Source of the DNA: an uncultured Erysipelotrichaceae bacterium
Lineage (GTDB): Bacteria > Bacillota_I > Bacilli_A > Erysipelotrichales > Erysipelotrichaceae
Assembly (NCBI GenBank): GCA_937902945.1
Contig: CALEMD010000126.1
Location: forward strand, 1 to 31,531
Direction: 5' to 3'
Length of the DNA stretch: 31,531 nucleotides
How positions within the stretch are numbered: the first letter of the stretch is position 1; each line of letters opens with the position of its first letter. The notes under the pieces are model-generated. The model had not been told where the DNA came from. It did not search any database and was given only the letters and a program-made list of their open reading frames with translations. The translations under genes were made by a program, and so were the position numbers. Below are positions 23,196 to 31,531 of the stretch, in pieces.

Positions 23196-24647
23196 TTATT
23201 CCGCACACATTTCAATCAATCTGCACAGCAGCTTGTATTCTCTGTCAAATGCTTCCAGATAGAGTTTTTCCTTTGTTGTATGAATATTCTCTTCAATAGA
23301 ACCTATACAGATAATATCAGTCTCTGGATGCAGAGAAGACCAGATGCCTGTTTCATTTCCGCCATGGGTTCCTTCTATCTCTATATCATGGTGATAGATC
23401 TCTTTGACAAGCTTCTGAAAGTGATCTCTCAAAACAGATACCTTCTGATAATTCCATCCTGGATACTGTGTGGTAATAGACACTTTTGCATCAAAGGCTT
23501 CAGCAGCCGTGCACACTCTGCTTAGGACATCATCCATAGCACTCTGCAAGAGACTTCTGATTCTGAAATAGAGAATCATATTTCCGTCCTGCGGCAGAAC
23601 AATTCTGCCTAGATTGTTTGATGTGACAGGAAGTCCTTCTAGAGGAATGCTTACTGCTTCTACTCCATTTGGCAATAGCAGCAGCATTGCCAGCATAGAT
23701 GCATATGAGTCATTATCCAGAACTTCTTTCGGTAGAGCAGCTTTTCTGATTCTGATCTGAATGCCGCTGTCACTGTCCGCAAATTCATCACGGATCTGTT
23801 TCAATTGACGGGACACTGTTTTCTTAACTGCTGATGATTCCTTTTCAGTACACAGAATCAAAGCTTCGGCATCAGACGGAATCATGTTATCTCCTCTGCC
23901 GCCATTCAGCTCAGCCAATTGAATCTTCAGCCCATTCTGTTTCATATCATTCAGAACTCTAGCAAGAATACGGATGGCATTGCCTCTTCCCTCACCAATC
24001 ACAACTCCTGAATGACCGCCCAGCAAGCCGCTCACCTCAATGGTATATGCCTGCATTCTTCTGTCTGCAGGTTTCCAGATCAGTTTCTTTCTGATTTCTC
24101 CTTTGATACCTCCGGCCGCACATGACATTGCAGTTGTTTCACCGCCGCCATCCAGTGAAATGCACCGACGTGAAAGAATATCTCTCGGCTTCATCTTCAT
24201 AGCTCCGACAAGACCCGTTTCTTCCTGTACAGTGAATACACACTCAAGCGGTGAGTGCACAAGATTCACATCTTCAAGAATTGCCATCATATAAGCAACT
24301 CCCACGCCATCGTCTGCGCCTAAAGTCGTACCTCTTGCCTTCAGATATCCATCCTCTTCATAAAGATCAAGAGGATCTTTCTTAAAGTCATGTACAATGC
24401 CAGGATCCTTTTCTGTGATCATATCCAGATGTGCCTGGATCATCAGATACGGTTCATTTTCATGCCCCTTTGATCCTGGTTTTCTGATGACAGTATTGCC
24501 AACCGAATCCTGGTGACAGTACAGATTATTCTGCTTGGCAAACTCCGCGACCCATTCACATGCTTTCTTCTCATCACCGGAACCGCGGGGAATCATTGAT
24601 AATTCATTAAAGTAAAAGCAGTATCTCTTCTTCAGATCGAATTTCAT
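23196..24647 (-). CDS. pepD: Xaa-His dipeptidase (aminoacyl-histidine dipeptidase, M20)
   Basis: A 483-residue cytoplasmic metallopeptidase of the M20 family. Metal ligands are in QAHLDMI (H73, with D75 as general helper), LGADDGVG (D112) and VQEETGL (E142-E143); the late HGGNETG is the C-terminal ligand region. It opens RYCFYFNELSMIPRGSGDE, as PepD enzymes do. It would hydrolyse dipeptides such as beta-Ala-His and other Xaa-His. Its ATG overlaps the nucleoside hydrolase stop (ATGA), so it is the last gene of the nucleoside uptake operon. Intact and full length. Confidence 0.92.
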   Translation of the reverse strand: MKFDLKKRYCFYFNELSMIPRGSGDEKKACEWVAEFAKQNNLYCHQDSVGNTVIRKPGSKGHENEPYLMIQAHLDMITEKDPGIVHDFKKDPLDLYEEDGYLKARGTTLGADDGVGVAYMMAILEDVNLVHSPLECVFTVQEETGLVGAMKMKPRDILSRRCISLDGGGETTAMSCAAGGIKGEIRKKLIWKPADRRMQAYTIEVSGLLGGHSGVVIGEGRGNAIRILARVLNDMKQNGLKIQLAELNGGRGDNMIPSDAEALILCTEKESSAVKKTVSRQLKQIRDEFADSDSGIQIRIRKAALPKEVLDNDSYASMLAMLLLLPNGVEAVSIPLEGLPVTSNNLGRIVLPQDGNMILYFRIRSLLQSAMDDVLSRVCTAAEAFDAKVSITTQYPGWNYQKVSVLRDHFQKLVKEIYHHDIEIEGTHGGNETGIWSSLHPETDIICIGSIEENIHTTKEKLYLEAFDREYKLLCRLIEMCAE

Positions 24648-25573
24648 TTCTGTACCACTTCCCTATCCAGTTTTTTGATATCCTGCAGAAAGCCTTCCAT
24701 AAGACCTTTATCTGCATGTGTCAGTACTGTTATACAGGAATCATCCTGCGGTTCAATGACCGTCATGCCGCGAACGGTCTTTCCCTGAGGTATCACTTCA
24801 AGACTGCATGCATATCCTGTAAAAGCTTCAGGATACAGAAGATACAGAATTGTACATAGATCAAATACCGGTGTTTCTTTCATATGATGCTTTCTTGCAT
24901 ATCCGTAATAGAAATCCAAGAGACCATAGACCATATTGGATACATATCCTGCATTCTTCAATGCATTGATCTGTTGTTCATTGATGGAAACATCACGGCA
25001 TACTTCAAGCGGACAGATGACTAGAGGAATATGCGATTCCGCTATTATTTCAGCCGCAATCGGATCTGCATAGATATTGAATTCAGAGTGTTCAAGTATA
25101 TTGCCGCCCTGTATAGCACCGCCCATAAAGACAATCTCTTCAATTCTCTTTTTTACTTCTGGATATGATTTTATTAGTAGAGCGAGATTGGTCAAAGGTC
25201 CCATGCCGACAAGCGTGACCGGCTCTTTGGATTGCATGATCTGTTCCTTCATGAATTCCACAGCCGATATCTTCAGAGTTTCAAATGTCGGTTCCGGAAA
25301 GTCAAAACCATCCAGACCTGTTTTTCCATGGGCATCCTGTACTTCCGGTCCGCCGATAAGCGGATTATCGCAGCCTTCTGCAATAAGTGCCGGCTGTCCT
25401 AAATATGAGAGCACATTTAAAAGATTGCGGGTAACAGAAGGAAGTGTATTGTTTCCGCAGACCGTTGTATATCCAAGTATGTTCAATTCTTCTCGATGTG
25501 CTAAAGCACAGAGGATGGCCATGATATCATCATGGCCAGGATCACAGTCAAACAGTATATTCCGTTTCATCAT
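24644..25573 (-). CDS. Nucleoside hydrolase (IUNH family)
   Basis: A 309-residue enzyme that splits nucleosides to base and ribose. The Ca2+-binding signature is FDCDPGHDD (8-16, D9/D11/D15/D16); VFMGGAI and SEFNIYADPIAAEII are typical of the active site, and PVFDLCTILYLLYP supplies the late Asp ligand. Whether it prefers purines, pyrimidines or ribosyl cofactors is not readable. It overlaps the permease upstream by 4 bases and the dipeptidase downstream by 4 bases, so imported nucleosides are probably cleaved at once. Confidence 0.93.
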   Translation of the reverse strand: MMKRNILFDCDPGHDDIMAILCALAHREELNILGYTTVCGNNTLPSVTRNLLNVLSYLGQPALIAEGCDNPLIGGPEVQDAHGKTGLDGFDFPEPTFETLKISAVEFMKEQIMQSKEPVTLVGMGPLTNLALLIKSYPEVKKRIEEIVFMGGAIQGGNILEHSEFNIYADPIAAEIIAESHIPLVICPLEVCRDVSINEQQINALKNAGYVSNMVYGLLDFYYGYARKHHMKETPVFDLCTILYLLYPEAFTGYACSLEVIPQGKTVRGMTVIEPQDDSCITVLTHADKGLMEGFLQDIKKLDREVVQK

Positions 25574-26487
25574 CTTGCCCGCTGCTTGCGATACTCACGG
25601 ATAGATTTGATAATGAGAATCAGCAATACGCAGAAGTATGGAATTGTATTCAGCAATTCGCTAGGCAGCTGCATCAGAGAAAGCACATTGACTGCTGCAG
25701 ATGCAATAGCAAAGATAATACTTGTAACAATGGTAACGCCTAGGTTCATGCCGCCTACTGCTGCCGCTGCAATACCAATCCAGCCGCGTGATGCAGTCAT
25801 ATTGCTGGAATAGATGGATAGGTATCCCATTGAAAGATAAGCCCCGCCCAATGCTGCCAATGCACCTGAAATCAAAGCTGAAATCAGACGTACTTTTCTG
25901 ACTTTGATGCCAACTGACTCAGCCGCTTTTTCATCCAGTCCTGTTGCCTTCATATGAAGACCGAACGGAGTCTTATAGACAATTACATAGAGCACAATAG
26001 CCAAAGCAATGCAGACATAGGTCAGGAAATAATGACCGGACAGTATCTCACCAAGAACCGGGATATCTTCTATGAATGGAATATTTACAGTTGGCAGAAC
26101 CTTTGAAGGCAGACTGCCTGAAGTTCCTTTTGAACCTGTCCATACCAGAAGCAGCCAAATAGCAAAATCTGCAGAAAACAGATTCAACGCAATACCGATC
26201 ATAATTGGATTGGCTTTCATCTTTATCGTAAAGAAGGCTAGGACAGCACCGCATAGCAGTCCGATTCCAACAGCTCCTAACAGTCCCATCCAAGCACTGC
26301 CGGTAACTGCACTGAAGTAGACTCCAAACAATGCACCGAAGTTCATAATACCTTCAATAGCAATATTCGGAATGCCCGCCAATGAAGCAGAATATGCAGA
26401 CATAGACGCAAACAGCAATGGTGTGCCTACACGGATAACAATGAATACAAATGAAGCACTCAGAATCTGTTCAAGGATATTAGCCAT
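25570..26487 (-). CDS. Nucleoside ABC transporter permease (second)
   Basis: A 305-residue membrane permease of the BPD_transp_2 type that pairs with BMP-family binding proteins. Landmarks: TPLLFASMSAYSASLAGIPNIAIEGIM near the N-terminus (quoted in part: SAYSASLAGIPNIAIEG) and GLHMKATGLDEKAAESVGI (the cytoplasmic coupling loop), followed by GALAALGGAYLSMGYLSIY. It overlaps the first permease by 8 bases and the nucleoside hydrolase by 4. Corresponds in position and family to NupQ of Bacillus guanosine importers. Confidence 0.92.
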   Translation of the reverse strand: MANILEQILSASFVFIVIRVGTPLLFASMSAYSASLAGIPNIAIEGIMNFGALFGVYFSAVTGSAWMGLLGAVGIGLLCGAVLAFFTIKMKANPIMIGIALNLFSADFAIWLLLVWTGSKGTSGSLPSKVLPTVNIPFIEDIPVLGEILSGHYFLTYVCIALAIVLYVIVYKTPFGLHMKATGLDEKAAESVGIKVRKVRLISALISGALAALGGAYLSMGYLSIYSSNMTASRGWIGIAAAAVGGMNLGVTIVTSIIFAIASAAVNVLSLMQLPSELLNTIPYFCVLLILIIKSIREYRKQRAR

Positions 26488-27583
26488 TTTTCTTTTCCTC
26501 CTTGAGCAGCTGTTTTTCGCGCCACTTTCTCAGGAAATACTGTGATGAGATAAGCAGTGTAAGAATAACTTCCACAATAGAGATCAGCTTAATATCAATA
26601 ACAGTTGAACTGTTGGCAAGCAGCTGTGCAGATGCTCTTAGATAACTGATGCCAAACGCTGCCACGACAACTCCTATTGGATCGTTTTTGCCAAGCATAG
26701 CCATCAATGCACCGCTGAAGCCAAGGCCTGGCAATGATGCCCATGTAAATGCAGTATACATACCTAACAGTTCTACCGAAGACCCAACACCTCCAATAAA
26801 TCCAGACAGAAAGTGAATAGCCATAAACATGCCGAATGCACCAATTCCAGAATACTTTGCAAATTTCGGATTCAAACCGGAAATGCGGATTGCGTAACCC
26901 AGCTTTGTTCTGTACAGCAGAATATACACCAGCACAACCGCAGCCAGCATGATAAAGATTCCACTGTGCACCTGCGTTTTAGGTATGACCACTTCAAGCT
27001 TTGCGGCATCCGTAAACGGTGCAGATGAAGTGCCGGTAACACCGGAAATAGCCAGTTTATTCTTAACAATCCAGAATCCAATGCCATAGAGAATATTATT
27101 CATCATCAATGAAATAACCATCTCATCGGCTCCGAATTTCGCATTTAGGATTCCAGGTATCAGCGCAATCAATCCGCCGACTAAGCCTGCTATAACCATG
27201 CACATGACAGAATCAATAACTGTATTGCCTGTGCTGAACGGGCTTGCAGCAACCGCAAAGTACGTGCAGACAACTCCGCAGAAATAGAAGATGCCTTCAG
27301 TGCTCAGGTTGAATAAGCCAGAACGGAAATACAGCAATGTCGCAAGTCCCGCAAATGTCAGCGGAACCATCTTAACCAGCACATATCCAAAGTAGAACTG
27401 ATTCTTCAGAGGATACGTAAGCAGTGCCGTAAAATCTGATACTGGGTTCTCAGAAACGAAACACAGCACAAGGAAAGTCACTGCCAAAGCAACCAGTATT
27501 GATACAGCAATGCGCAGAGCCTCAAATGGTTTAGGATCTGTAATGCGCAGTTTCCTTTTTTTCCCAATTGCTTCAGTTGTCAT
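26480..27583 (-). CDS. Nucleoside ABC transporter permease (first)
   Basis: A 367-residue membrane permease, partner of the one that follows. It has a short basic N-terminus (GKKRKLRITDPKPFE), a first helix, then PLTFAGLATLLYFRSGLFNLSTEG (in part LYFRSGLFNLSTEG) typical of the family and the coupling loop GYAIRISGLNPKFAKYSGI. Length fits NupP-type permeases. Overlaps the ATPase gene by 11 bases and the second permease by 8, consistent with a translationally coupled heterodimer. Confidence 0.92.
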   Translation of the reverse strand: MTTEAIGKKRKLRITDPKPFEALRIAVSILVALAVTFLVLCFVSENPVSDFTALLTYPLKNQFYFGYVLVKMVPLTFAGLATLLYFRSGLFNLSTEGIFYFCGVVCTYFAVAASPFSTGNTVIDSVMCMVIAGLVGGLIALIPGILNAKFGADEMVISLMMNNILYGIGFWIVKNKLAISGVTGTSSAPFTDAAKLEVVIPKTQVHSGIFIMLAAVVLVYILLYRTKLGYAIRISGLNPKFAKYSGIGAFGMFMAIHFLSGFIGGVGSSVELLGMYTAFTWASLPGLGFSGALMAMLGKNDPIGVVVAAFGISYLRASAQLLANSSTVIDIKLISIVEVILTLLISSQYFLRKWREKQLLKEEKKNG

Positions 27584-29135
27584 AAGCAGCTCTCCCTATC
27601 TCATCACTGCTCTGCTTGTTTACGCCAAGCATATACAGTCCCATTCGATTCTCTGTCATATCTTTCAGTGAATCAAAATATGCAACAATCTTTCCTTCAT
27701 ACATAACCAACAGGGCATCACTCAGGGAAAGAACTTCATTCAAGTCAGCACTGACAAGCAGAATAGCAGAACCATTGTTGCGCATATCAATCAATTGACG
27801 ATGGATATACTCTGCACTGCCAATATCAATTCCTCTAGTCGGCTGTTCAGCAATCATCAGTTTAGGATCTGTTGCCCACTCTCTAGCTACAACCACCTTC
27901 TGAATATTGCCTCCCGACAGAGACCTCACATTATCCTTTTCAGATGTTGTTTTTATTGAGAATCTGTCAATCAGATCAACTGCTTCTTTCTGAATCACTT
28001 TGCGATTGAGAAACATCTTTCCAGAATATGGTGCTTTTTCAAAGTATGTAGAAATCAAATTGTCCTGTATGCTTCCATCAGCCGCACAACCATCTGTCAT
28101 ACGATCTTCCGGAATATATGAAATACCGCTCTCACGTTTCTTATGAATTGTCATGTTTTCAATATCCTGTCCATCTACTGAAACTTTTCCATCCTGAAAT
28201 GGAATCATTCCGGTAATGGCACGTATCAATTCTTCCTGACCATTGCCCTGCACTCCGGCAATACCAAGAATTTCACCTCTGCGAATAGAAAAACTGACAT
28301 GATCTACTTTCGTTACTCCCTGTTCACTGTAAGAAAGATCTTTCACTTTCAATACAACAGAATTATCTTCAACGGTTTTACGCAAAGATTCAAATGAATT
28401 ATCCAGTTTTCTGCCAATGATCAGTTCAGTCAATTTATCCAGAGTTACATCTGCCGCTTCGTATGTTCCTTTTGTTTCTCCACATCGAATGACTGTAATT
28501 CTATCAGATATCTCTTTTACTTCATTCAGCTTATGGGAAATGAATATAATTGTATGTCCCAATCGTTTAAAGCCCTTCAGCTGTTCAAACAGGGATTCAG
28601 TCTCCTGCGGGGTCAATACAGCTGTCGGCTCATCAAGAATAATAACTTTTGCATTTCGATATAATGTTTTAAGTATTTCTACTTTCTGCTTTGCACCGAC
28701 TGTCAGATCTGACACTTTATCGGTTACATTGATTTCACTGAATCCGTATTTCTCGGCCAGCTCTTTTGTCTGTTTAATTGCTTCATTCTTATCAAGAATG
28801 ATGCCGTTTTTCGGTTCAGCCCCAAGAACAATGTTCTCAGCAACTGTAAAGCTTGGTATCAGCATAAAATGCTGATGAACCATTCCAATTCCACTATTGA
28901 TTGCTTCCATGGAATCACTGAAATTCACTTCATTTCCATTATAGAAAATTTTACCTTTGGTTTGTTTTTCAATCGCAAAAATGATATTCATCAAGGTTGA
29001 TTTTCCTGCTCCATTTTCGCCTACAATGGAGTGAATCTCACCTTTCTTGAAATCAATGCTGATATCACGATTTGCTACTGTACCATTGGAATAAATCTTG
29101 GTTATATTCTGTAAGCGCAGAATAGTGTCGTCCAT
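27573..29135 (-). CDS. Nucleoside ABC transporter ATP-binding protein (two NBDs)
   Basis: A 520-residue ATPase with two nucleotide-binding domains, as in ribose/nucleoside importers (NupO/YufO class). NBD1: Walker A GENGAGKST (39-47), signature-like LTVGAKQKVEI and Walker B VIILDEPTAVL. NBD2: a degenerate Walker A GVQGNGQEEL, signature SLSGGNIQKVV and EQPTRGID. Asymmetric sites of this kind are normal for the family. GGGG lies about 8 bases before ATG. It follows the binding-protein gene after a 75-bp gap with a stable hairpin. Confidence 0.94.
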   Translation of the reverse strand: MDDTILRLQNITKIYSNGTVANRDISIDFKKGEIHSIVGENGAGKSTLMNIIFAIEKQTKGKIFYNGNEVNFSDSMEAINSGIGMVHQHFMLIPSFTVAENIVLGAEPKNGIILDKNEAIKQTKELAEKYGFSEINVTDKVSDLTVGAKQKVEILKTLYRNAKVIILDEPTAVLTPQETESLFEQLKGFKRLGHTIIFISHKLNEVKEISDRITVIRCGETKGTYEAADVTLDKLTELIIGRKLDNSFESLRKTVEDNSVVLKVKDLSYSEQGVTKVDHVSFSIRRGEILGIAGVQGNGQEELIRAITGMIPFQDGKVSVDGQDIENMTIHKKRESGISYIPEDRMTDGCAADGSIQDNLISTYFEKAPYSGKMFLNRKVIQKEAVDLIDRFSIKTTSEKDNVRSLSGGNIQKVVVAREWATDPKLMIAEQPTRGIDIGSAEYIHRQLIDMRNNGSAILLVSADLNEVLSLSDALLVMYEGKIVAYFDSLKDMTENRMGLYMLGVNKQSSDEIGRAAYDN

Positions 29136-29158
29136 ATCTGTATCCCCTTCAATTGTAA

Positions 29159-29190
29159 AGAATGCTCTATCCTCTCAGATAGAGCATTCT
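29159..29190 (-). terminator. Intra-operon hairpin (attenuator or mRNA stabiliser)
   Basis: Perfect 13-bp stem AGAATGCTCTATC/GATAGAGCATTCT around a 6-base loop, in the gap after the BMP lipoprotein gene. Only a short U-rich run follows (TTTACAATT), so it would be a partial terminator or a 3'-end stabiliser. It fits the common need for more binding protein than ATPase and permeases. Confidence 0.7.
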
Positions 29191-29210
29191 ATTAAATGTT
29201 ACCTGAAGCC

Positions 29211-30320
29211 TTAGTTCAAAGCTGTTTTAGCAAGATATGTATCGTAAGCAGTGTTATCAACAAGCTGGTCAACAACCTTTGTTGTACCGTCTTTTGCTTT
29301 GTTTACATATTCTTCAACTGTTGCTAACTGCTCTGCTGTCATGTTTGCTTTGTAGTTGTCGTTTTCAGCAAGTCCGACACCATTGTCTGCAAGAGTCAGA
29401 GTTTTCTGTGTTCCATATTTTGCAGTGCCTTCGATCATCTCAGTAACTGCACCTAAGATACCCTGATCGCACTTCTTCTCAGCAGAAGTCAGAATCTGCT
29501 TAGCAATTTCAGGCTTCTCTTCAGCGAAGATTGCATACTGGTCAGAGTCAACACCGATTGCCCAGAATCCCTTTTCAGCAGCTGCTTCGAACATGCCGTT
29601 TCCAGCTCCGCCTGCTGCATGATAGATAACATCTGCACCCTGGTTGTACATGCTGAGTGCGAGTTCTTTTGCCTTGCCTGTATCCTGGAAATCACCGACG
29701 AATCCACTGATGACTTTGCAGTCTGGATTGACATCATTGACACCCTGCATGAATCCAGCTAAGAACTGTTTGATTCCATCAAGTTCCATACCGCCGATGC
29801 ATCCAACGATATTGCTTTCTGTCTTAACTGCTGCAACTACACCAGCAATATAACCGATCTGGTTGGAAGCATATGTGATTGCGTAAACATTATCCATTGT
29901 GTTCGCTGCTGCATCGCTGTAATCAAAGTTCAAGAACTTGATATCAGGATAGTCAGCTGCAACTTTCAGCATATATGTCTCATACTGGAAGTTTCCTGAA
30001 ATGATGATGTCATAGCCATCTGATGCTGCCTGACGGTAAGCTGTTTCCCATCCGCCTGCGTCTGTTCCCATTTCAATCAGCTGTGTTTCAACTGCATCTC
30101 CGTATTTTTCTTTCAGAAGAGTAAGTCCATTGTTTGTAACATCGAAGTAGGACTGGTCACCTACATAAGGCAATACCAGAGCAATACGTGTTACGTCTGT
30201 TCCTGCAGCTGCGGTTGATGCTGCTGCTGTTGAAGAAGCTGCTGCGCTGTTGGAACTGCTGCATGCCGTTAATCCCAAAGTCATGACGCCTGTCAGTAAT
30301 AATGATAATACTTTCTTCAT
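29211..30320 (-). CDS. BMP-family nucleoside-binding lipoprotein
   Basis: A 369-residue solute-binding lipoprotein. The signal peptide MKKVLSLLLTGVMTLGLTAC ends in a lipobox with C20, then a Ser/Ala-rich linker (21-42). The mature part is of the basic membrane protein (BMP/Med) family: IALVLPYVGDQSYFD, YDIIISGNFQYE, NQIGYIAGVVAA, GADVIYHAAGGAGNGMFEAA and GVDSDQYAIF, where relatives contact the nucleoside. It sits in the outer face of the membrane and delivers nucleosides to the downstream ABC permease. ATG overlaps the previous gene's stop (ATGA) with a perfect AGGAGG upstream. Confidence 0.94.
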   Translation of the reverse strand: MKKVLSLLLTGVMTLGLTACSSSNSAAASSTAAASTAAAGTDVTRIALVLPYVGDQSYFDVTNNGLTLLKEKYGDAVETQLIEMGTDAGGWETAYRQAASDGYDIIISGNFQYETYMLKVAADYPDIKFLNFDYSDAAANTMDNVYAITYASNQIGYIAGVVAAVKTESNIVGCIGGMELDGIKQFLAGFMQGVNDVNPDCKVISGFVGDFQDTGKAKELALSMYNQGADVIYHAAGGAGNGMFEAAAEKGFWAIGVDSDQYAIFAEEKPEIAKQILTSAEKKCDQGILGAVTEMIEGTAKYGTQKTLTLADNGVGLAENDNYKANMTAEQLATVEEYVNKAKDGTTKVVDQLVDNTAYDTYLAKTALN

Positions 30321-31531
30321 TTCTTCCTCCTGTGTATTTCATTGGATCCTGTCTCCAATTTACACTCATCTAACAGAAACTCTTCGCTTCCTCTGCTGTT
30401 TATCCCCAACATCCCATATTGCAATTCAGCTTTGATTTCAGCCGTCTCGCTGGATGTATTACCCTGTTCAAAATATAGCGATATCATAGCATACTGCATA
30501 TCCATTATCAATCGAATCCATTGCCGCTTTTTCATCTTTTTCAGGGAAATACTCAGGGGGATTTCTGCCCGTTTTCCGTGATCATTTTCCGCATAAAAAG
30601 CGCCCTTTTTACATAGATGCACTGCCTGATAAGTACGATTTCCCTTCATGCCGAAAATAAATTCAGCATCTTCTTCCCCCGTATAGAAAAACCGCCAGGT
30701 GATTCTTTGATACTTCTGATCGATATCTCCAAAGTCCACCATGCCCCTATGCAGACTCAATCCTCTTTCACTCAGTTCTGCCTTGCCATTTACTTTTACC
30801 AGTCCCTGCATGGTCTTAAAGCGGACACCGCCATAATCAAGGCCTCGGTCTTCATTCTTCCATTTGGCAAACTCCAAAAGGGCATCTATGTTTCGATCAA
30901 TTTGAAAACTCCTGACCCATATATAACTCTTCTTCACGTCTTCCATGCAGCGGATATTAAGACTGTATGCCTTCAGCGGCACATGCACAGATGACGGAAT
31001 CTTGAAAGATACTGTCTGACTATCTGTTTCCGGTCCGTGTATTTCTCTGCCATCTGCTGTTTCCAGCACAATGTGATATCTGACATTCAGCTTCTCAGGA
31101 TTTTCGATTCTGAACGTCAGTGTCTGTCCTGCAAACAATGATGTAGAAAACTGAGGCTGATAGCGGCAGTCATATACTTCTTCCGGTGTATGCAGGATGA
31201 CCTTGCGTACTTTCAGCAGTGCCTTCTTATATCCATGCAGTATGATCAGTTTCAGTTTTCCATCTTCTTCCTGAAGATGGGTTTCTGCATAGCGATTCGA
31301 TAGAGTACGGAATCCCCACACACCATACGGAAGTGAAAAGTCAGCGCATATCCTATCTTTGCGTTCTTTCAATGACGGATCTATCTTGATCTCATTCAAT
31401 CGGCAGGCAATCCTGGCAAACAGCTTTGCTGAGTCTGTAACGGTTGTCTCATTCAGACTTCCTAAGCTGCTGCTTCCAATCAGCGTATCGTGAAGCGGTT
31501 CAATCCAGTAAGGACTGATATTCTCTATGCC
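30317..31531 (-). CDS. Probable ADP-ribosylglycohydrolase-family protein, C-terminal part (cut by window edge)
   Basis: The frame is open to the right edge with no stop, so this is the C-terminal 404 residues of a longer protein; an apparent TTG start at 31399 is only an artefact. The first visible residues, ISPYWIEPLHDTLIGS followed by TDSAKLFARIACRLNEI, resemble the end of ADP-ribosylglycohydrolase domains (W.EPL.D). The following 350 residues are beta-rich with no catalytic motif I recognise; FFYTGEEDAEFIFGM and WIRLIMDMQYAMISLYFE suggest a lectin-like jelly roll. It overlaps the BMP gene by 4 bases, so it belongs to the nucleoside operon, where removal of ADP-ribosyl or similar N-glycosides would make sense. 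The family call is tentative. Confidence 0.45.
   Translation of the reverse strand, partial: GIENISPYWIEPLHDTLIGSSSLGSLNETTVTDSAKLFARIACRLNEIKIDPSLKERKDRICADFSLPYGVWGFRTLSNRYAETHLQEEDGKLKLIILHGYKKALLKVRKVILHTPEEVYDCRYQPQFSTSLFAGQTLTFRIENPEKLNVRYHIVLETADGREIHGPETDSQTVSFKIPSSVHVPLKAYSLNIRCMEDVKKSYIWVRSFQIDRNIDALLEFAKWKNEDRGLDYGGVRFKTMQGLVKVNGKAELSERGLSLHRGMVDFGDIDQKYQRITWRFFYTGEEDAEFIFGMKGNRTYQAVHLCKKGAFYAENDHGKRAEIPLSISLKKMKKRQWIRLIMDMQYAMISLYFEQGNTSSETAEIKAELQYGMLGINSRGSEEFLLDECKLETGSNEIHRRKK

Noticed and set aside
25077..25604. 175-codon plus-strand open frame opposite the nucleoside hydrolase
   Set aside because: Shadow of a well-conserved enzyme gene; no start signal.
28417..28875. 152-codon plus-strand open frame inside the ABC ATPase gene
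   Set aside because: It lies opposite NBD1 signature and Walker B motifs; no start signal and low-complexity Ser/Phe-rich translation.
29136..29210. Riboswitch upstream of the ABC ATPase gene
   Set aside because: Only a simple 13-bp hairpin is present; no purine-riboswitch junction or other conserved aptamer core is visible.
30317..31399. Complete gene beginning at a TTG at 31399
   Set aside because: The frame has no stop up to the window edge and upstream residues continue a domain, so it is a truncated longer gene.
1..31531. Prophage, integrative element or CRISPR array
   Set aside because: No integrase, phage structural gene, tRNA attachment site or spaced repeats were seen anywhere in the window.

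Overview
The window looks like chromosome of a low-to-moderate GC Firmicute, probably a gut or oral Erysipelotrichia- or Clostridia-type anaerobe. The grounds are strong AGGAGG-type ribosome binding sites, tightly packed operons with ATGA or TGATG overlaps, a mannose-family PTS, a BMP-type nucleoside ABC importer, MATE exporters, a lipoprotein flavin reductase and a BglG/MtlR-type PRD regulator. This assignment is inference from gene content only. No rRNA, tRNA, CRISPR array, complete insertion sequence or phage structural gene was seen. Nearly everything is on the minus strand.

Layout from left to right. (1) 1-980: a MATE exporter cut by the left edge and a HAD phosphatase, both minus, probably one operon. 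(2) 981-1466: a gene-free gap. (3) 1467-10999: a seven-gene restriction-modification/anti-phage cluster, read right to left: m5C DNA methyltransferase, a small protein matching the B3-like DNA-binding domain of NgoFVII/BfiI-type restriction enzymes, a Vsr nuclease, then after a 103-bp gap a GHKL (paraMORC-type) ATPase, a Z1-domain SF2 ATPase, a PD-(D/E)XK nuclease and an AIPR protein. (4) 11202-11516: a small AbrB-like protein with a clear promoter and a palindrome over its start site. (5) 11548-14369: a MerR regulator followed by a secreted FMN/FAD reductase; the reductase promoter has the 19-bp spacer and dyad typical of MerR-controlled promoters. (6) 14494-14862: a small two-helix membrane protein. 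(7) 14863-20645: a mannose-family PTS (IIA, IIB, IIC, IID), an N-acetyl-hexosamine-6-phosphate deacetylase and a PRD regulator, for amino-sugar uptake. (8) 20764-23056: a MATE exporter overlapping a membrane protein that appears to be an M28 peptidase with most metal ligands lost. (9) 23126-31531: a nucleoside uptake operon (BMP lipoprotein, ABC ATPase, two permeases, nucleoside hydrolase) with an Xaa-His dipeptidase at its end and, at its start, the C-terminal part of a probable ADP-ribosylglycohydrolase.

The most unusual locus is the defence cluster. Its parts read as a multi-subunit restriction system with separate polypeptides for DNA recognition (B3-like), modification (m5C methylase), ATP-driven remodelling (GHKL and Z1) and cleavage (PD-(D/E)XK), plus AIPR as a possible second effector and Vsr to repair the T:G mismatches that arise from m5C deamination. 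GHKL ATPases of this type are known in restriction systems with SF2 helicases and nucleases. The stand-alone B3-like recognition protein and this exact gene set are what I would examine first.
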